Part shown: piece after piece, positions 17,884-26,026 of the stretch
How the letters are laid out: every line of letters begins with the position of its first letter
Numbering within the stretch: the first letter of the stretch is position 1
NCBI RefSeq assembly: GCF_017876655.1
Contig: NZ_JAGIOK010000001.1
Location: 2,108,001 to 2,172,000, forward strand
Direction of reading: 5' to 3'
From: Microbacterium imperiale
GTDB taxonomy: Bacteria > Actinomycetota > Actinomycetes > Actinomycetales > Microbacteriaceae
Length of the DNA: 64,000 nucleotides
Made by a program: the position numbers and the translations under genes
Notes under the pieces: model-generated
Seen by the model: only the letters and a program-made list of their open reading frames with translations
What the model was told of the DNA's origin: nothing
The model's database searches: none

Positions 17884-18555
17884 ATGCTCGCGATTGACAT
17901 CGAGGGACTGTTCAACGTCCGTGCGACACGCGCCCGGGCTCCGTGGCTCGTCCGCTCCGGCGCGCCCGAGGCCCTGACCGACGCCGGCGCCGCCGCCCTG
18001 GCCGAGCTGGGCGTCTCGGTCATCCTCGACCTGCGCGAACCGTCGGAGCACGGGCCCGTGCGCCACGGCATCCCGGTCCGCTCGGTACCCCTCTACGGCG
18101 CCGAGCCGCCGGCGACGGGCGGGCTCGAGGCCATCTACGAGCAGCTGCTGCGCGAGCGCGGCGACGCCCTCGCGCGCGCCGTCGGCGTGGTGGCCGAAGC
18201 CGACGGTGCAGCCCTGGTGCACTGCACCGCGGGCAAGGACCGCACCGGCCTCGTCGTGGCGCTCGCGCGCCGCGCCGCCGGCGCGACGGCGGACGAGGTC
18301 GTCGCCGACTACGTCCTGTCGGCGCCGCACGTGCGCCCCGTGCGGGCTGAGCACGCCGAGCACATCGCCCGAGCCCTGCCGGGCGAGGAGCGCGCCGGGA
18401 TCCTGCGCCTGCATCTCGAGAGCCCGCCCGAGGCGATCGCGCACGCCCTGTCGGTCATCGACGAGCTCGGCGGCGCCGAGCGGTACCTCCGCGCGCACGG
18501 CCTGCGCGCCGACCAGGTGGCGGCGCTGCGCCGCAAGAACAGCGGTGCGGCATGA
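17884..18555 (+). CDS. Tyrosine/dual-specificity-type protein phosphatase
   Basis: 223 residues. The P-loop HCTAGKDRTG (H113, C114, R120) is the CX5R active site of the PTP family (Y_phosphatase3 type, related to MptpB and phosphoinositide phosphatases). The N-terminus holds NVRATRARA and LVRSGAPEALTDAGAAAL, corresponding to the FRDLGG and RS segments of this group. No signal peptide, so cytoplasmic. The gene overlaps the metallophosphoesterase by ATGA. Together with the two other phosphatases of this operon it suggests a phosphorylated small-molecule substrate, but protein phosphatase activity cannot be excluded. Confidence 0.88.
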   Translation: MLAIDIEGLFNVRATRARAPWLVRSGAPEALTDAGAAALAELGVSVILDLREPSEHGPVRHGIPVRSVPLYGAEPPATGGLEAIYEQLLRERGDALARAVGVVAEADGAALVHCTAGKDRTGLVVALARRAAGATADEVVADYVLSAPHVRPVRAEHAEHIARALPGEERAGILRLHLESPPEAIAHALSVIDELGGAERYLRAHGLRADQVAALRRKNSGAA

Positions 18556-19340
18556 GCCGCGCGACCGGCCGGCTGACGGTGCTGCACCTGAGCGACGTCC
18601 ACGCGACGGTCGACGGCCGTCTCTACGACGCGGTCGACGGCATCGAGCGCCTGCGCATGGTGGGCGCGTACGTGCGCGACGCCGGGATCACCCCCGAGGC
18701 CATCGTCGTGACCGGCGACCTCGTGCAGCGCGGCCACGCCGCGGCCTACCCCGCCCTGCGCGACGCGCTCGCGCGGCTGGCCGATATCACCGGCGTTCCC
18801 GTCCTGACGGCGCTCGGCAACCACGACGAGCCCGACGCCGCGCGCATCCTGAGCGGCCACGCGGAGTCGCACCACCGCGTCGAGCTCGTCGACGAGCTGC
18901 GCTTCGTGCTGCTCGACAGCTCGAGCGGCGAGCTGGGCGACCCGCAGCGCGCGTGGCTCGGGGACGTCCTGCGCTCGCCGCACGGTGCCGGAACCGTCAT
19001 CGGGCTGCACCATGCCCCGCTCGGCTCGCCGCTTCCCACGCTGGCGCGCGCGGGCCTCCGCGACGCCGACGCCTTCCTCGACACGATCGCCGGCAGCGAC
19101 GTGCGCGCCGTGCTGGCCGGGCACTTCCACCATCCGCTGTCGGCGACGCTGCGCGGCATCCCGATCTCGGTGGGTCCGTCGCTGGCGTACCACCAGGTCA
19201 TGGACGCCGGACCCGACCGCGTCAGCGGACACGACCTCGCGATGTTCTCGCTCGTGCATCTGCTGCCCGAGGGCATCACCGTCACCAACGTCGGCCTCGA
19301 CTCTCCCGCCCCGATCTTCTCCTCCCTCCTCACCCGATGA
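18552..19340 (+). CDS. Calcineurin-like metallophosphoesterase (CpdA/GpdQ-like)
   Basis: 262 residues. All metal-binding blocks are present: HLSDVHATVDG, VVTGDLVQRG, ALGNHDEPDA and VLAGHFHHPLS, with a late GHD. The size and the order match class III cyclic nucleotide phosphodiesterases and glycerophosphodiesterases (CpdA, GpdQ). It is cytoplasmic, with no signal. It overlaps the PTP gene (ATGA), and its end runs into the first possible start of the substrate-binding protein. The phosphodiester substrate is unknown; the link to an importer favours a nutrient phosphodiester over cAMP. Confidence 0.88.
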   Translation: MSRATGRLTVLHLSDVHATVDGRLYDAVDGIERLRMVGAYVRDAGITPEAIVVTGDLVQRGHAAAYPALRDALARLADITGVPVLTALGNHDEPDAARILSGHAESHHRVELVDELRFVLLDSSSGELGDPQRAWLGDVLRSPHGAGTVIGLHHAPLGSPLPTLARAGLRDADAFLDTIAGSDVRAVLAGHFHHPLSATLRGIPISVGPSLAYHQVMDAGPDRVSGHDLAMFSLVHLLPEGITVTNVGLDSPAPIFSSLLTR

Positions 19341-19357
19341 CACCCGATAGGAACCCC

Positions 19358-20395
19358 ATGTCCCGCATGCGCTCCACCGTCCCCCTCGCCCTCCTCGGCG
19401 TCGCCGCGATCGCCCTGGCCGGCTGCTCGTCGAGCACGAGCCCGGCCGCCACCGCCGAGCCCGCCGCCGGCGCCCTCGAGCCCGCGACGATCACGCTGTA
19501 CACGTCCGAGCCGCAGGAGAAGGCCGACGAGCTCGTCGCCGCCTTCAACGAGATCCACCCCGAGATCACCGTCGAGGTGTTCCGCGCCGGCACCGGCGAC
19601 CTGACCACGCGCGTCGCGACCGAGCGCGAATCGGGCGGCATCCAGGCGGACGTGTTCCTGGCCGCCGACGCCGGCACCTTCGAGGGCTACGCGGCCGAGG
19701 GGCTGCTGCTGGAGTACACCCCGGCCGACGTCGAGGCGCTGAACGCCGACGTCGTCGACGCCGAGGGCTTCTACACCGGCACCCGCATCATCCCGACCGT
19801 CATCGCCTACAACACCGGCATCATCACCGAGGCGCCCGAGTCGTGGCAGGAACTGACCGACGCCGCCTACGCCGACCAGATCGTCATGCCCAACCCCGAC
19901 GTCTCGGGCGCGGCCGCGTACAACGCCGCGGTCTGGCTCGACGACGAGCAGCTGGGCGAGGAGTGGATGACGGCGCTCGCCGAGAACCGCCCCGTGATCG
20001 CCGACAGCAACGGGCCCGTGTCGCAGGCGGTCGCGACCGGGGCGCAGCCGGTGGGCATCGTGGTCGACTACCTCGTGCGCGAGCTCGCCGAGCAGGGCTC
20101 GCCCATCGCGGTGTCGTACCCGAGCGAGGGCGTGCCCTACGTGTCGCAGCCCGTCGGCATCTTCGCCGACACCGAGCAGGCCGAGGCCGCCCAGGCGTTC
20201 GTCGACTTCCTCGTCAGCGAGGAGGGTCAGAAGCTGGCCGTCGAGCAGTCCTACCTGCCGGTGCGCTCGGACGTCGGAACGCCCGAGGGCGCGCCGTCGA
20301 TGGACGAGATCACGATCCTCTCGCCCGACCTCGAAACCATCCGCAGCACGCAGGATGCCGCGGTCGAGACCTTCCGGTCGCTCTTCCTTCGATGA
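19358..20395 (+). CDS. ABC importer substrate-binding lipoprotein, FbpA/AfuA type
   Basis: 345 residues from ATG 19358, which follows GATAGGAA; ATG 19337, overlapping the previous stop, is an alternative adding 7 residues. The signal peptide ends in a lipobox LALAGC with lipidated C23. The mature part is a periplasmic-binding-protein fold of the Fe(III)/2-aminoethylphosphonate/hexose-phosphate group: LYTSEPQEKADELVAAFN, then VMPNPDVSGAAAYN, then GIVVDYL. The adjacent tyrosine pair that binds iron in classical FbpA is not evident. With an RpiR regulator and three phosphatases in the operon, an organophosphate ligand is at least as likely as iron. Confidence 0.88.
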   Translation: MSRMRSTVPLALLGVAAIALAGCSSSTSPAATAEPAAGALEPATITLYTSEPQEKADELVAAFNEIHPEITVEVFRAGTGDLTTRVATERESGGIQADVFLAADAGTFEGYAAEGLLLEYTPADVEALNADVVDAEGFYTGTRIIPTVIAYNTGIITEAPESWQELTDAAYADQIVMPNPDVSGAAAYNAAVWLDDEQLGEEWMTALAENRPVIADSNGPVSQAVATGAQPVGIVVDYLVRELAEQGSPIAVSYPSEGVPYVSQPVGIFADTEQAEAAQAFVDFLVSEEGQKLAVEQSYLPVRSDVGTPEGAPSMDEITILSPDLETIRSTQDAAVETFRSLFLR

Positions 20396-22059
20396 CCTCG
20401 ACCCCACTCCTCCCCGCGGGCTCGGCGATCCGAGCCCGCGGGGCGGTCCGTCGGCGGACCGACGGCGTCGACGCGCTGGTCGTCGCGCTCTGGCTCGCCT
20501 GCGGCGGGCTCATCCTGCTGCCGATCGGCGCTCTGCTCGTGCTGGCGGGCCGCGGCGATCAGCTGGGGGTGCTGCTGCACGGCGACGTGCTGCAGGCCGG
20601 CGCGAACAGCCTGTTCTCGGCGACGGTCTCGGCGCTCGCGGCCGTCGTCATCGGCACGACCTTCGCGGTGCTGCTGGACCGCACCGACCTGCCCGGGCGA
20701 ACGGTGCTGCGACTGCTCGCGCTGAGCCCGCTGCTCATGCCGCCGTTCGTCGGCGCCATCGCCTGGCTCGGGATCGCCGGCCCGACCAGTCCGCTGAACC
20801 TCTGGTGGCGCGGCACGTTCGGGGCCCCGCTGTGGTCGATCTACGGCGCCGACGGCGTCATCCTGCTGCTGACGATCCACAGCTATCCCATCGCGATGCT
20901 CATCGTCTCGGCCGCCCTGCGCCGCATCCCCACCGATCTCGAGCAGGCCGCCCGGATCAGCGGCGCGGGACCGGCCCGGGCGCTGACCTCGGTCACGGTG
21001 CCGCTGCTGCGGCCAGCGCTGGTGTCGTCGTTCGTGCTCATCGCCGTCGGGAACCTCGCCGACTTCGGCATCCCGTCGATCATCGGTCTGCCCGAGCGGT
21101 TCGTCACCCTTGCCACCCTCGTTTACCGCTACCTGCAGTCGGGCACCGTCGACGACCCGCTCGCGGTGGTCGCCACGATCGGCGTCGTCCTGCTGGTGCT
21201 CGCCCTGCTGGCGCTCGTCGCCGACGGGCTCTTGGCGCGCCGCGGGTGGGAGCTCGACTCGTCCAACGCGGTGCCCGAGCGCACACCGCTCGGGCACGCC
21301 CGCGTGGGGGTGGGCGCGATGATGTGGGCCGTCGTGCTGCTCATCACGGTGCTGCCGCTGCTCGCCCTCCTCACGCAGACGCTGCTGCGTGCGCCCGGGG
21401 TGCCGCTGACCTGGGAGAACCTCACCCTCGACCACCTCGTCCGGGCCGTCACCACGCCCAGCGCGCTCGCCGGCGCGGCGAACTCGACCATGCTCGCCTC
21501 GCTCGCCGCGGTGATCTGCGGGATCCTGGGCCTGGCCATCGGCGTCGTCGTCGCCCGAACGAGCGGCCGCGCACCGCGGGCGCTCGGCGCCGTGGCGATG
21601 GTGCCGCAGGCGATCCCCGGGATCGTCATCGCCGTCGCCTGGCTCATCCTGGCTCCCTCGCTCGGCCTGTTCAACACCCCGTGGCTGATCCTCGTCGCCT
21701 ACGTCACCTCGTTCACCGCCCTCGTGGTGCAGGCCGTGGCGGCGCCGCTGTCGGCGACCCCGACGAGCGCGGAAGAGGCCGCGCGCGTGGCGGGCGCCGG
21801 ACGCCTGCGAGCCCTCGTCGACATCTCCGCGCGCATGGCGACGCCCGCCGCGGTCGCCGGTGCGGTCATCGTCGCCGTGACCGCAGTGCGCGAGCTGACG
21901 CTGTCGGTGCTCCTGCTGTCGCCGGGGTCGCAGACGCTCGGCGTCGCGATCTTCAACTTCCAGCAGGCCGGGGCGTTCAGCACGGCATCCGCGTGGTCGC
22001 TCATCGTCGCCCTGGTCGGACTGGCCGTCATCGGCCTCGCGACCCGGCGCACCTCCTAA
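20392..22059 (+). CDS. ABC importer permease, two-domain FbpB type
   Basis: 555 residues with about 12 membrane segments and two complete permease units. The two EAA loops read EQAARISGAGPARAL (about residue 184) and EEAARVAGAGRLRAL (about residue 460), the docking sites for the ATPase. This fused architecture is typical of Fe(III), thiamine and aminoethylphosphonate importers. ATG overlaps the binding-protein stop (ATGA). Confidence 0.93.
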   Translation: MTSTPLLPAGSAIRARGAVRRRTDGVDALVVALWLACGGLILLPIGALLVLAGRGDQLGVLLHGDVLQAGANSLFSATVSALAAVVIGTTFAVLLDRTDLPGRTVLRLLALSPLLMPPFVGAIAWLGIAGPTSPLNLWWRGTFGAPLWSIYGADGVILLLTIHSYPIAMLIVSAALRRIPTDLEQAARISGAGPARALTSVTVPLLRPALVSSFVLIAVGNLADFGIPSIIGLPERFVTLATLVYRYLQSGTVDDPLAVVATIGVVLLVLALLALVADGLLARRGWELDSSNAVPERTPLGHARVGVGAMMWAVVLLITVLPLLALLTQTLLRAPGVPLTWENLTLDHLVRAVTTPSALAGAANSTMLASLAAVICGILGLAIGVVVARTSGRAPRALGAVAMVPQAIPGIVIAVAWLILAPSLGLFNTPWLILVAYVTSFTALVVQAVAAPLSATPTSAEEAARVAGAGRLRALVDISARMATPAAVAGAVIVAVTAVRELTLSVLLLSPGSQTLGVAIFNFQQAGAFSTASAWSLIVALVGLAVIGLATRRTS

Positions 22060-22073
22060 GCAGAAAGGCCGTC

Positions 22074-23144
22074 ATGGCATCCGTCACCCTCGAGAACGTC
22101 TCGCTGCGCTACCGCAACGGCACGCTCGGCCTCGCCGACATCGACCTCGATATCGCAGACGGCGAGTTCATCGCCCTGGTCGGGCCCTCGGGCTCGGGCA
22201 AGACCACCCTGCTGCGCAGCGTCGCGGGATTCCTCACGCCCACCGCGGGGCGCATCCTCATCGGCGACCGTCAGCTCGCGGGCGGCTCGGTCTCGGTGCC
22301 GCCCGAGCAGCGCGAGCTCGGCATGGTCTTCCAGCAGCACGCGGTCTGGCCGCACTGGAACGTCGCGCGCAACGTCGAGTACCCGCTCCGACGTGCGCGC
22401 GTGTCGCGCCTCGAACGGCAGCGGCGCGTCGCCGAGGCACTCGAGCTGGTGGGGCTCGCGGGGTACGAGCGGCGCGACCCCGCGACCCTGTCGGGCGGAC
22501 AGCGGCAGCGCGTCGCCCTCGCCCGGGCGCTCGTGGCCCGTCCCCGGGTGCTGCTGCTCGACGAAGCATTGTCGGCCCTCGACGAGCCGCTGCGCGATCG
22601 CCTGCGCCTCGAGCTGCACACCCTCACCCGTGAGCTCGGGCTCACCGTCATCCACGTGACGCACGACCGGTCCGAGGCGCTCGCGCTCGCCGACCGCGTC
22701 GCCGTCCTCGATGCCGGCCGCATCCGTCAGATCGCCGCACCGCAGACGTTGCTCGAGCGCCCCGCCAGCCCCTTCGTCGCGCGATTCCTCTCCGACGCGA
22801 CGCTCGTCGACGGGCACGTCGCTGCGGGACGCTTCCGTGCGGCCGACCACCCGCTCGCCCTGCCGTGCGACCTGTCGCTGCCCGACGGCAGCGCCGCGAC
22901 GGCGGCGATCCTGCCCGCCGCGGTGCGGATCGTCCCGGGAGATGACGCGGTCGTCCGCTCGACGCTGTTCACCCCCGAGGGCAGCGACGTCGTCGTCACC
23001 TGGCACGGCATGACGCTGCGCGTGCGCACCCACGGGATGCGCCCGCAGGTCGGCGATCGCGTCGCGGTCGAGGTCGGGCACGCCGTCGTCTATCCGCACG
23101 AGCCGGCGGTCGCCGCCGAGCTGCCCGTCGCGACGCCGGCATGA
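22074..23144 (+). CDS. ABC importer ATP-binding protein
   Basis: 356 residues. Walker A GPSGSGKTT (about 40-48), signature LSGGQRQRVALARAL, Walker B LLLDEALSALD and HVTHDRSEALAL switch His. The C-terminal 115 residues form a TOBE-like regulatory domain. Start ATG 22074 follows AGAAAGG. It energises the permease at 20392-22059. The stop overlaps the ATG of the histidine phosphatase, so that enzyme is tied to the transporter operon. Confidence 0.95.
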   Translation: MASVTLENVSLRYRNGTLGLADIDLDIADGEFIALVGPSGSGKTTLLRSVAGFLTPTAGRILIGDRQLAGGSVSVPPEQRELGMVFQQHAVWPHWNVARNVEYPLRRARVSRLERQRRVAEALELVGLAGYERRDPATLSGGQRQRVALARALVARPRVLLLDEALSALDEPLRDRLRLELHTLTRELGLTVIHVTHDRSEALALADRVAVLDAGRIRQIAAPQTLLERPASPFVARFLSDATLVDGHVAAGRFRAADHPLALPCDLSLPDGSAATAAILPAAVRIVPGDDAVVRSTLFTPEGSDVVVTWHGMTLRVRTHGMRPQVGDRVAVEVGHAVVYPHEPAVAAELPVATPA

Positions 23145-23677
23145 CCCTCGCCCTCGTGCGGCACGGCCGCACCCCCTGGAACCTCGAGCGCCGGATGCAG
23201 GGGCGCTCCGACATCGCCCTCGACGACGTCGGCCGCAGCCAGGCGGATGCCGCCGGGCGCGTGCTCTCCGCGGCCGTCTGGACCCGCGTCGTCACGTCGC
23301 CGTTGCGCCGAGCGGCGGAGTCGGCCGACATCATCCGCATGCACCTGCCCGGCGCCGGCTGCGACGTCGAGCCCGACCTCGTCGAGCGGGACTACGGCGC
23401 CGCAGAGGGCCTCGCCGTGTCCGACGTGCGACAGCGATGGCCCGACGAGGACTATCCGGCGGCCGAGTCGCTCGCGCGAACGCAGGAGCGCGGCATCCGG
23501 GTCGTGCGTGCGCTCCACGATGCCGGCGGCAGCACCATCGTGGTCGCCCACGGCACGCTGCTGCGGTTGACGATCGAGGGGCTGACAGGGCACCGCTGCC
23601 CGCGGATCCTCAACGGCGAGGTCGTGCTGCTCGAGCAGGTGGGCGACCGTTTCCGTGCCCGGCGGCTGGTCGAGTGA
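23141..23677 (+). CDS. Histidine phosphatase family protein
   Basis: 178 residues. The branch-1 signature LVRHGRTPWNLERRMQG (catalytic His in RHG) starts at about residue 5. The acidic partner lies in VERDYGAAEGL and the second His in VVAHGTLLRL. The family hydrolyses phosphomonoesters or acts as a mutase; the substrate cannot be read. It overlaps the ABC ATPase gene (ATGA) and is the third unrelated phosphatase in this operon. No terminator is obvious in the 70 bases after it. Confidence 0.92.
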   Translation: MTLALVRHGRTPWNLERRMQGRSDIALDDVGRSQADAAGRVLSAAVWTRVVTSPLRRAAESADIIRMHLPGAGCDVEPDLVERDYGAAEGLAVSDVRQRWPDEDYPAAESLARTQERGIRVVRALHDAGGSTIVVAHGTLLRLTIEGLTGHRCPRILNGEVVLLEQVGDRFRARRLVE

Positions 23678-23738
23678 CCCCGCGGATACCACAGCGCGCC
23701 GATCGCGCACCGCGCGTGCGGCGTGCCGGCCGTGGCAG

Positions 23739-23744
23739 TACCGT
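23739..23744 (+). promoter_or_regulatory. -10 box TACCGT before the pip leader ORF
   Basis: TACCGT lies 7 bases before an ATG at 23752 with no ribosome-binding site between them. This is the layout of leaderless actinobacterial transcripts. Confidence 0.45.
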
Positions 23745-23751
23745 GAAGCGC

Positions 23752-23784
23752 ATGACCGCCCCCGATCCCGGAGCCGCACGATGA
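23752..23784 (+). CDS. Possible 10-codon leader peptide upstream of pip
   Basis: ATG at 23752 opens a 10-codon frame (MTAPDPGAAR) whose TGA overlaps the ATG of pip (ATGA at 23781-23784). The -10 box TACCGT just upstream would make the transcript start at or near this ATG. The pip ATG has only a weak ribosome-binding site, so translation of the leader could deliver ribosomes to pip. It may instead be chance. Confidence 0.4.
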   Translation: MTAPDPGAAR

Positions 23785-24767
23785 GCGTGCCGGCCGCGCT
23801 GGCCGACATCCTGTATCCCGAGATCGAGCCGTACGAGACGGGCTTCCTGCTCGCCGGTGACGGGCAGCGCGTGTTCTGGGAGCAGTCCGGCAACCCCGAC
23901 GGCAAGCCGGTCGTGTTCCTCCACGGCGGCCCCGGGGGCGGCACGGCGCCGTGGCACCGCCGGTTCTTCGACCCCGAGGCGTACCGCATCATCCTGTTCG
24001 ATCAGCGCGGGTGCGGACGCTCGACGCCGCACGCGAGCGACCCCGCCGCCGCGCTGCGCTTCAACACGACGTGGCACCTCGTCGCCGACCTCGAGCTGCT
24101 GCGCCGCAACTTCGGCATCGCTCGTTGGCAGGTCTTCGGCGGATCGTGGGGCTCGACCCTCGCGCTGGCCTATGCCCAGTCGCATCCCGAGGTCGTGTCG
24201 GAGCTCGTGCTGCGCGGCATCTTCACGCTGCGCCGCCACGAACTCGAATGGTTCTACGAGGGCGGGGCGGCGGCGCTGTTCCCCGACCTGTGGGAGCACT
24301 ACCTCGCGCCGGTGCCCGTCATCGAGCGCGGTCGGATGATCGAGGCGTATCACCGGCTGCTCGCCGACCCCGATCCCGCCGTGCACGTCCCGGCCGCGCA
24401 GGCGTGGACCCGCTGGGAGGCCTCGACCGTGACGCTGCGGCCCGACGCCGAGCTCGTCGAGGCCATGACCGAGTCGGAGTCGGCGACCGCCTTCGCCCGC
24501 ATCGAGAACCACTACTTCCTCAACGGCGGCTGGCTGCGCGAGGGACAGCTGATCGAGGATGCCGCCGCCGGCGCGCTGCGCGGCATCCCCGGTGTCATCG
24601 TGCAGGGGCGCTACGACGTGTGCACTCCGCCCATGACGGCGTGGGATCTGCACCGGGCCTGGCCCGAGGCGGAGTTCGTCATGGTCGACGACGCGGGCCA
24701 CTCGGCGGCGGAGCCCGGCATCGCCGCCGCCCTCGTCGCCGCGACCGACCGCTTCGCCGCGTCCTGA
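23781..24767 (+). CDS. pip: Proline iminopeptidase
   Basis: 328 residues. Alpha/beta-hydrolase of peptidase family S33: oxyanion motif HGGPGGGTAPWHRRFFDP, then FDQRGCGRSTPHA, nucleophile elbow GGSWGSTLALAYA, the Asp of GRYDVCTPPM and the His of DDAGHSA. It removes N-terminal proline from peptides in the cytoplasm. Start ATG 23781 fits the family N-terminus (LYPEIEPYETGFL). It stands alone between the phosphatase/ABC operon and the convergent LacI gene. Confidence 0.93.
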   Translation: MSVPAALADILYPEIEPYETGFLLAGDGQRVFWEQSGNPDGKPVVFLHGGPGGGTAPWHRRFFDPEAYRIILFDQRGCGRSTPHASDPAAALRFNTTWHLVADLELLRRNFGIARWQVFGGSWGSTLALAYAQSHPEVVSELVLRGIFTLRRHELEWFYEGGAAALFPDLWEHYLAPVPVIERGRMIEAYHRLLADPDPAVHVPAAQAWTRWEASTVTLRPDAELVEAMTESESATAFARIENHYFLNGGWLREGQLIEDAAAGALRGIPGVIVQGRYDVCTPPMTAWDLHRAWPEAEFVMVDDAGHSAAEPGIAAALVAATDRFAAS

Positions 24768-24828
24768 GCCGACCGGCGACCGCGCCGACAGCAGACGGTC
24801 GCCGCGAGCACGTGCGCTCGGCGGTGCG

Positions 24829-25821
24829 TTATCGCCGAGCGGGTGCGTTCTCGGCGTGGGTCGCGCCCGCGGCGGGCCAGTGCACCGAGACCGCGAGGCG
24901 TCGCTGAGGAGCGGTGTCGAGCGGTGCGTCGAGCAGGGGGATGAGCGCGGCCATGGCCTCGCGGCCGAGCGCGTCGCCGTCGACGTCGATCGCCGGCACG
25001 TCGTCGGCACCGATCGCCTGGGCGACGAGGCGCTCCGCGCTGACGAGGATGTCGCCGGGCGAGGCGACGCCGCGGGCGCGCAGCGCGAACACGAGGCCGA
25101 GGCCGATCGAGGTCGCATAGGGCACGACGGCCGTCGCGCCGCTGTCGATGACGGCGTCGGCGGTCGCGACTCCCGCGGCGAAGGTCGAGGGCAGGGGGCC
25201 GAGGGTCGTCAGCGTCACCCGGTCGCCGACCGCCGCCGCGATGGCCGCGGTGCGCTGCCGGTCCTGCCACGACCCCTCGGGTCCGCCCAGGTAGGCGATG
25301 CCGCGGTGGCCGGCGTCGGCGAGCCGGCCGGCCAGGTCGGCGAAGGCGGTCGCGGTGTCGGCGACGATCGAGGGGATGCCGTCGATCTCGCGGTCGACGA
25401 GCACGGTCGGGCCGAGGGCGCCGACGGCCCGCACGATGTCGTCGGGTCCGCGCGGTGCGACGAGCACGCAGCCGTCGACCTGGCGCACGAGACGCTCGAG
25501 CTCGACCAGTCCGTCGGCGTCGTCGAGACGGTGGACGGCGACCGTGAGCTGCAGGTCGGACTCCCGCGCCCGGGCCTGCGCGCCCGCGATGATCGGTGTG
25601 AAGAAGGCGTTGTCGAGCGTCGGCACGACGAGGGCGACGATTCCGCTGCGGCCGCGGGCGAGGTGGCTGGCGGCCCGGTTGGGGATGAACCCGAGCTGCT
25701 CGGCGGCGGCGCGCACCCGCGCGACGGTGTCGGGCGCGACGAGGTCGGGCCGGCTGAGCGCGCGCGAGGCGGTCGACTTCGCCACCCCTGCGTGGGCGGC
25801 GACATCAGCCAGCGTCGTCAC
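24829..25821 (-). CDS. LacI-family transcriptional regulator
   Basis: 330 residues. The N-terminal HTH reads TLADVAAHAGVAKSTASRAL, and the hinge helix lies near NRAASHLARGRSG. The C-terminal periplasmic-binding-like domain binds an effector. It is divergent from a Pot-type ABC operon, and three GCAACCGGTTGY palindromes lie in the 205 bases between them, the expected operators. Most LacI members sense sugars or nucleosides/purines; the deaminase at the end of the target region favours the latter, as inference. Confidence 0.93.
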   Translation of the reverse strand: MTTLADVAAHAGVAKSTASRALSRPDLVAPDTVARVRAAAEQLGFIPNRAASHLARGRSGIVALVVPTLDNAFFTPIIAGAQARARESDLQLTVAVHRLDDADGLVELERLVRQVDGCVLVAPRGPDDIVRAVGALGPTVLVDREIDGIPSIVADTATAFADLAGRLADAGHRGIAYLGGPEGSWQDRQRTAAIAAAVGDRVTLTTLGPLPSTFAAGVATADAVIDSGATAVVPYATSIGLGLVFALRARGVASPGDILVSAERLVAQAIGADDVPAIDVDGDALGREAMAALIPLLDAPLDTAPQRRLAVSVHWPAAGATHAENAPARR

Positions 25822-25879
25822 CGCACTCCTTCCGTGACCCGCGCGATCGCGCTCGGTCGGCTCATCCTACTGAGCCGAA

Positions 25880-25891
25880 GCAACCGGTTGC
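25880..25891. promoter_or_regulatory. LacI-type operator O1
   Basis: GCAACCGGTTGC, a perfect 12-bp palindrome with the central CG typical of LacI-family sites. It lies 59 bases upstream of the regulator's own start, suggesting autoregulation. Confidence 0.75.
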
Positions 25892-25968
25892 GTTCGGCCC
25901 GCGCCGTCGTTTTACACGTTGTTTACACGATTGGTCGACGCGACCGTCCCGCGGGCCATACGGTGGAA

Positions 25969-25992
25969 GCAACCGGTTGTGCAACCGGTTGC
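25969..25992. promoter_or_regulatory. Two abutting LacI-type operators O2-O3
   Basis: GCAACCGGTTGT (25969-25980) is followed without a gap by GCAACCGGTTGC (25981-25992), 35 bases before the first permease start. Site spacing of 12 bp is unusual for two dimers, because the footprints would overlap. Confidence 0.75.
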
Positions 25993-26026
25993 GCCCGCAC
26001 CCTCCTCGCTCGAACGGAGTTCGCTC

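Noticed and set aside
19358..23144. Simple call of the ABC system as a ferric iron importer
   Set aside because: The adjacent tyrosines of iron-binding FbpA are not evident and all neighbours are phosphatases, so iron is kept only as one option.
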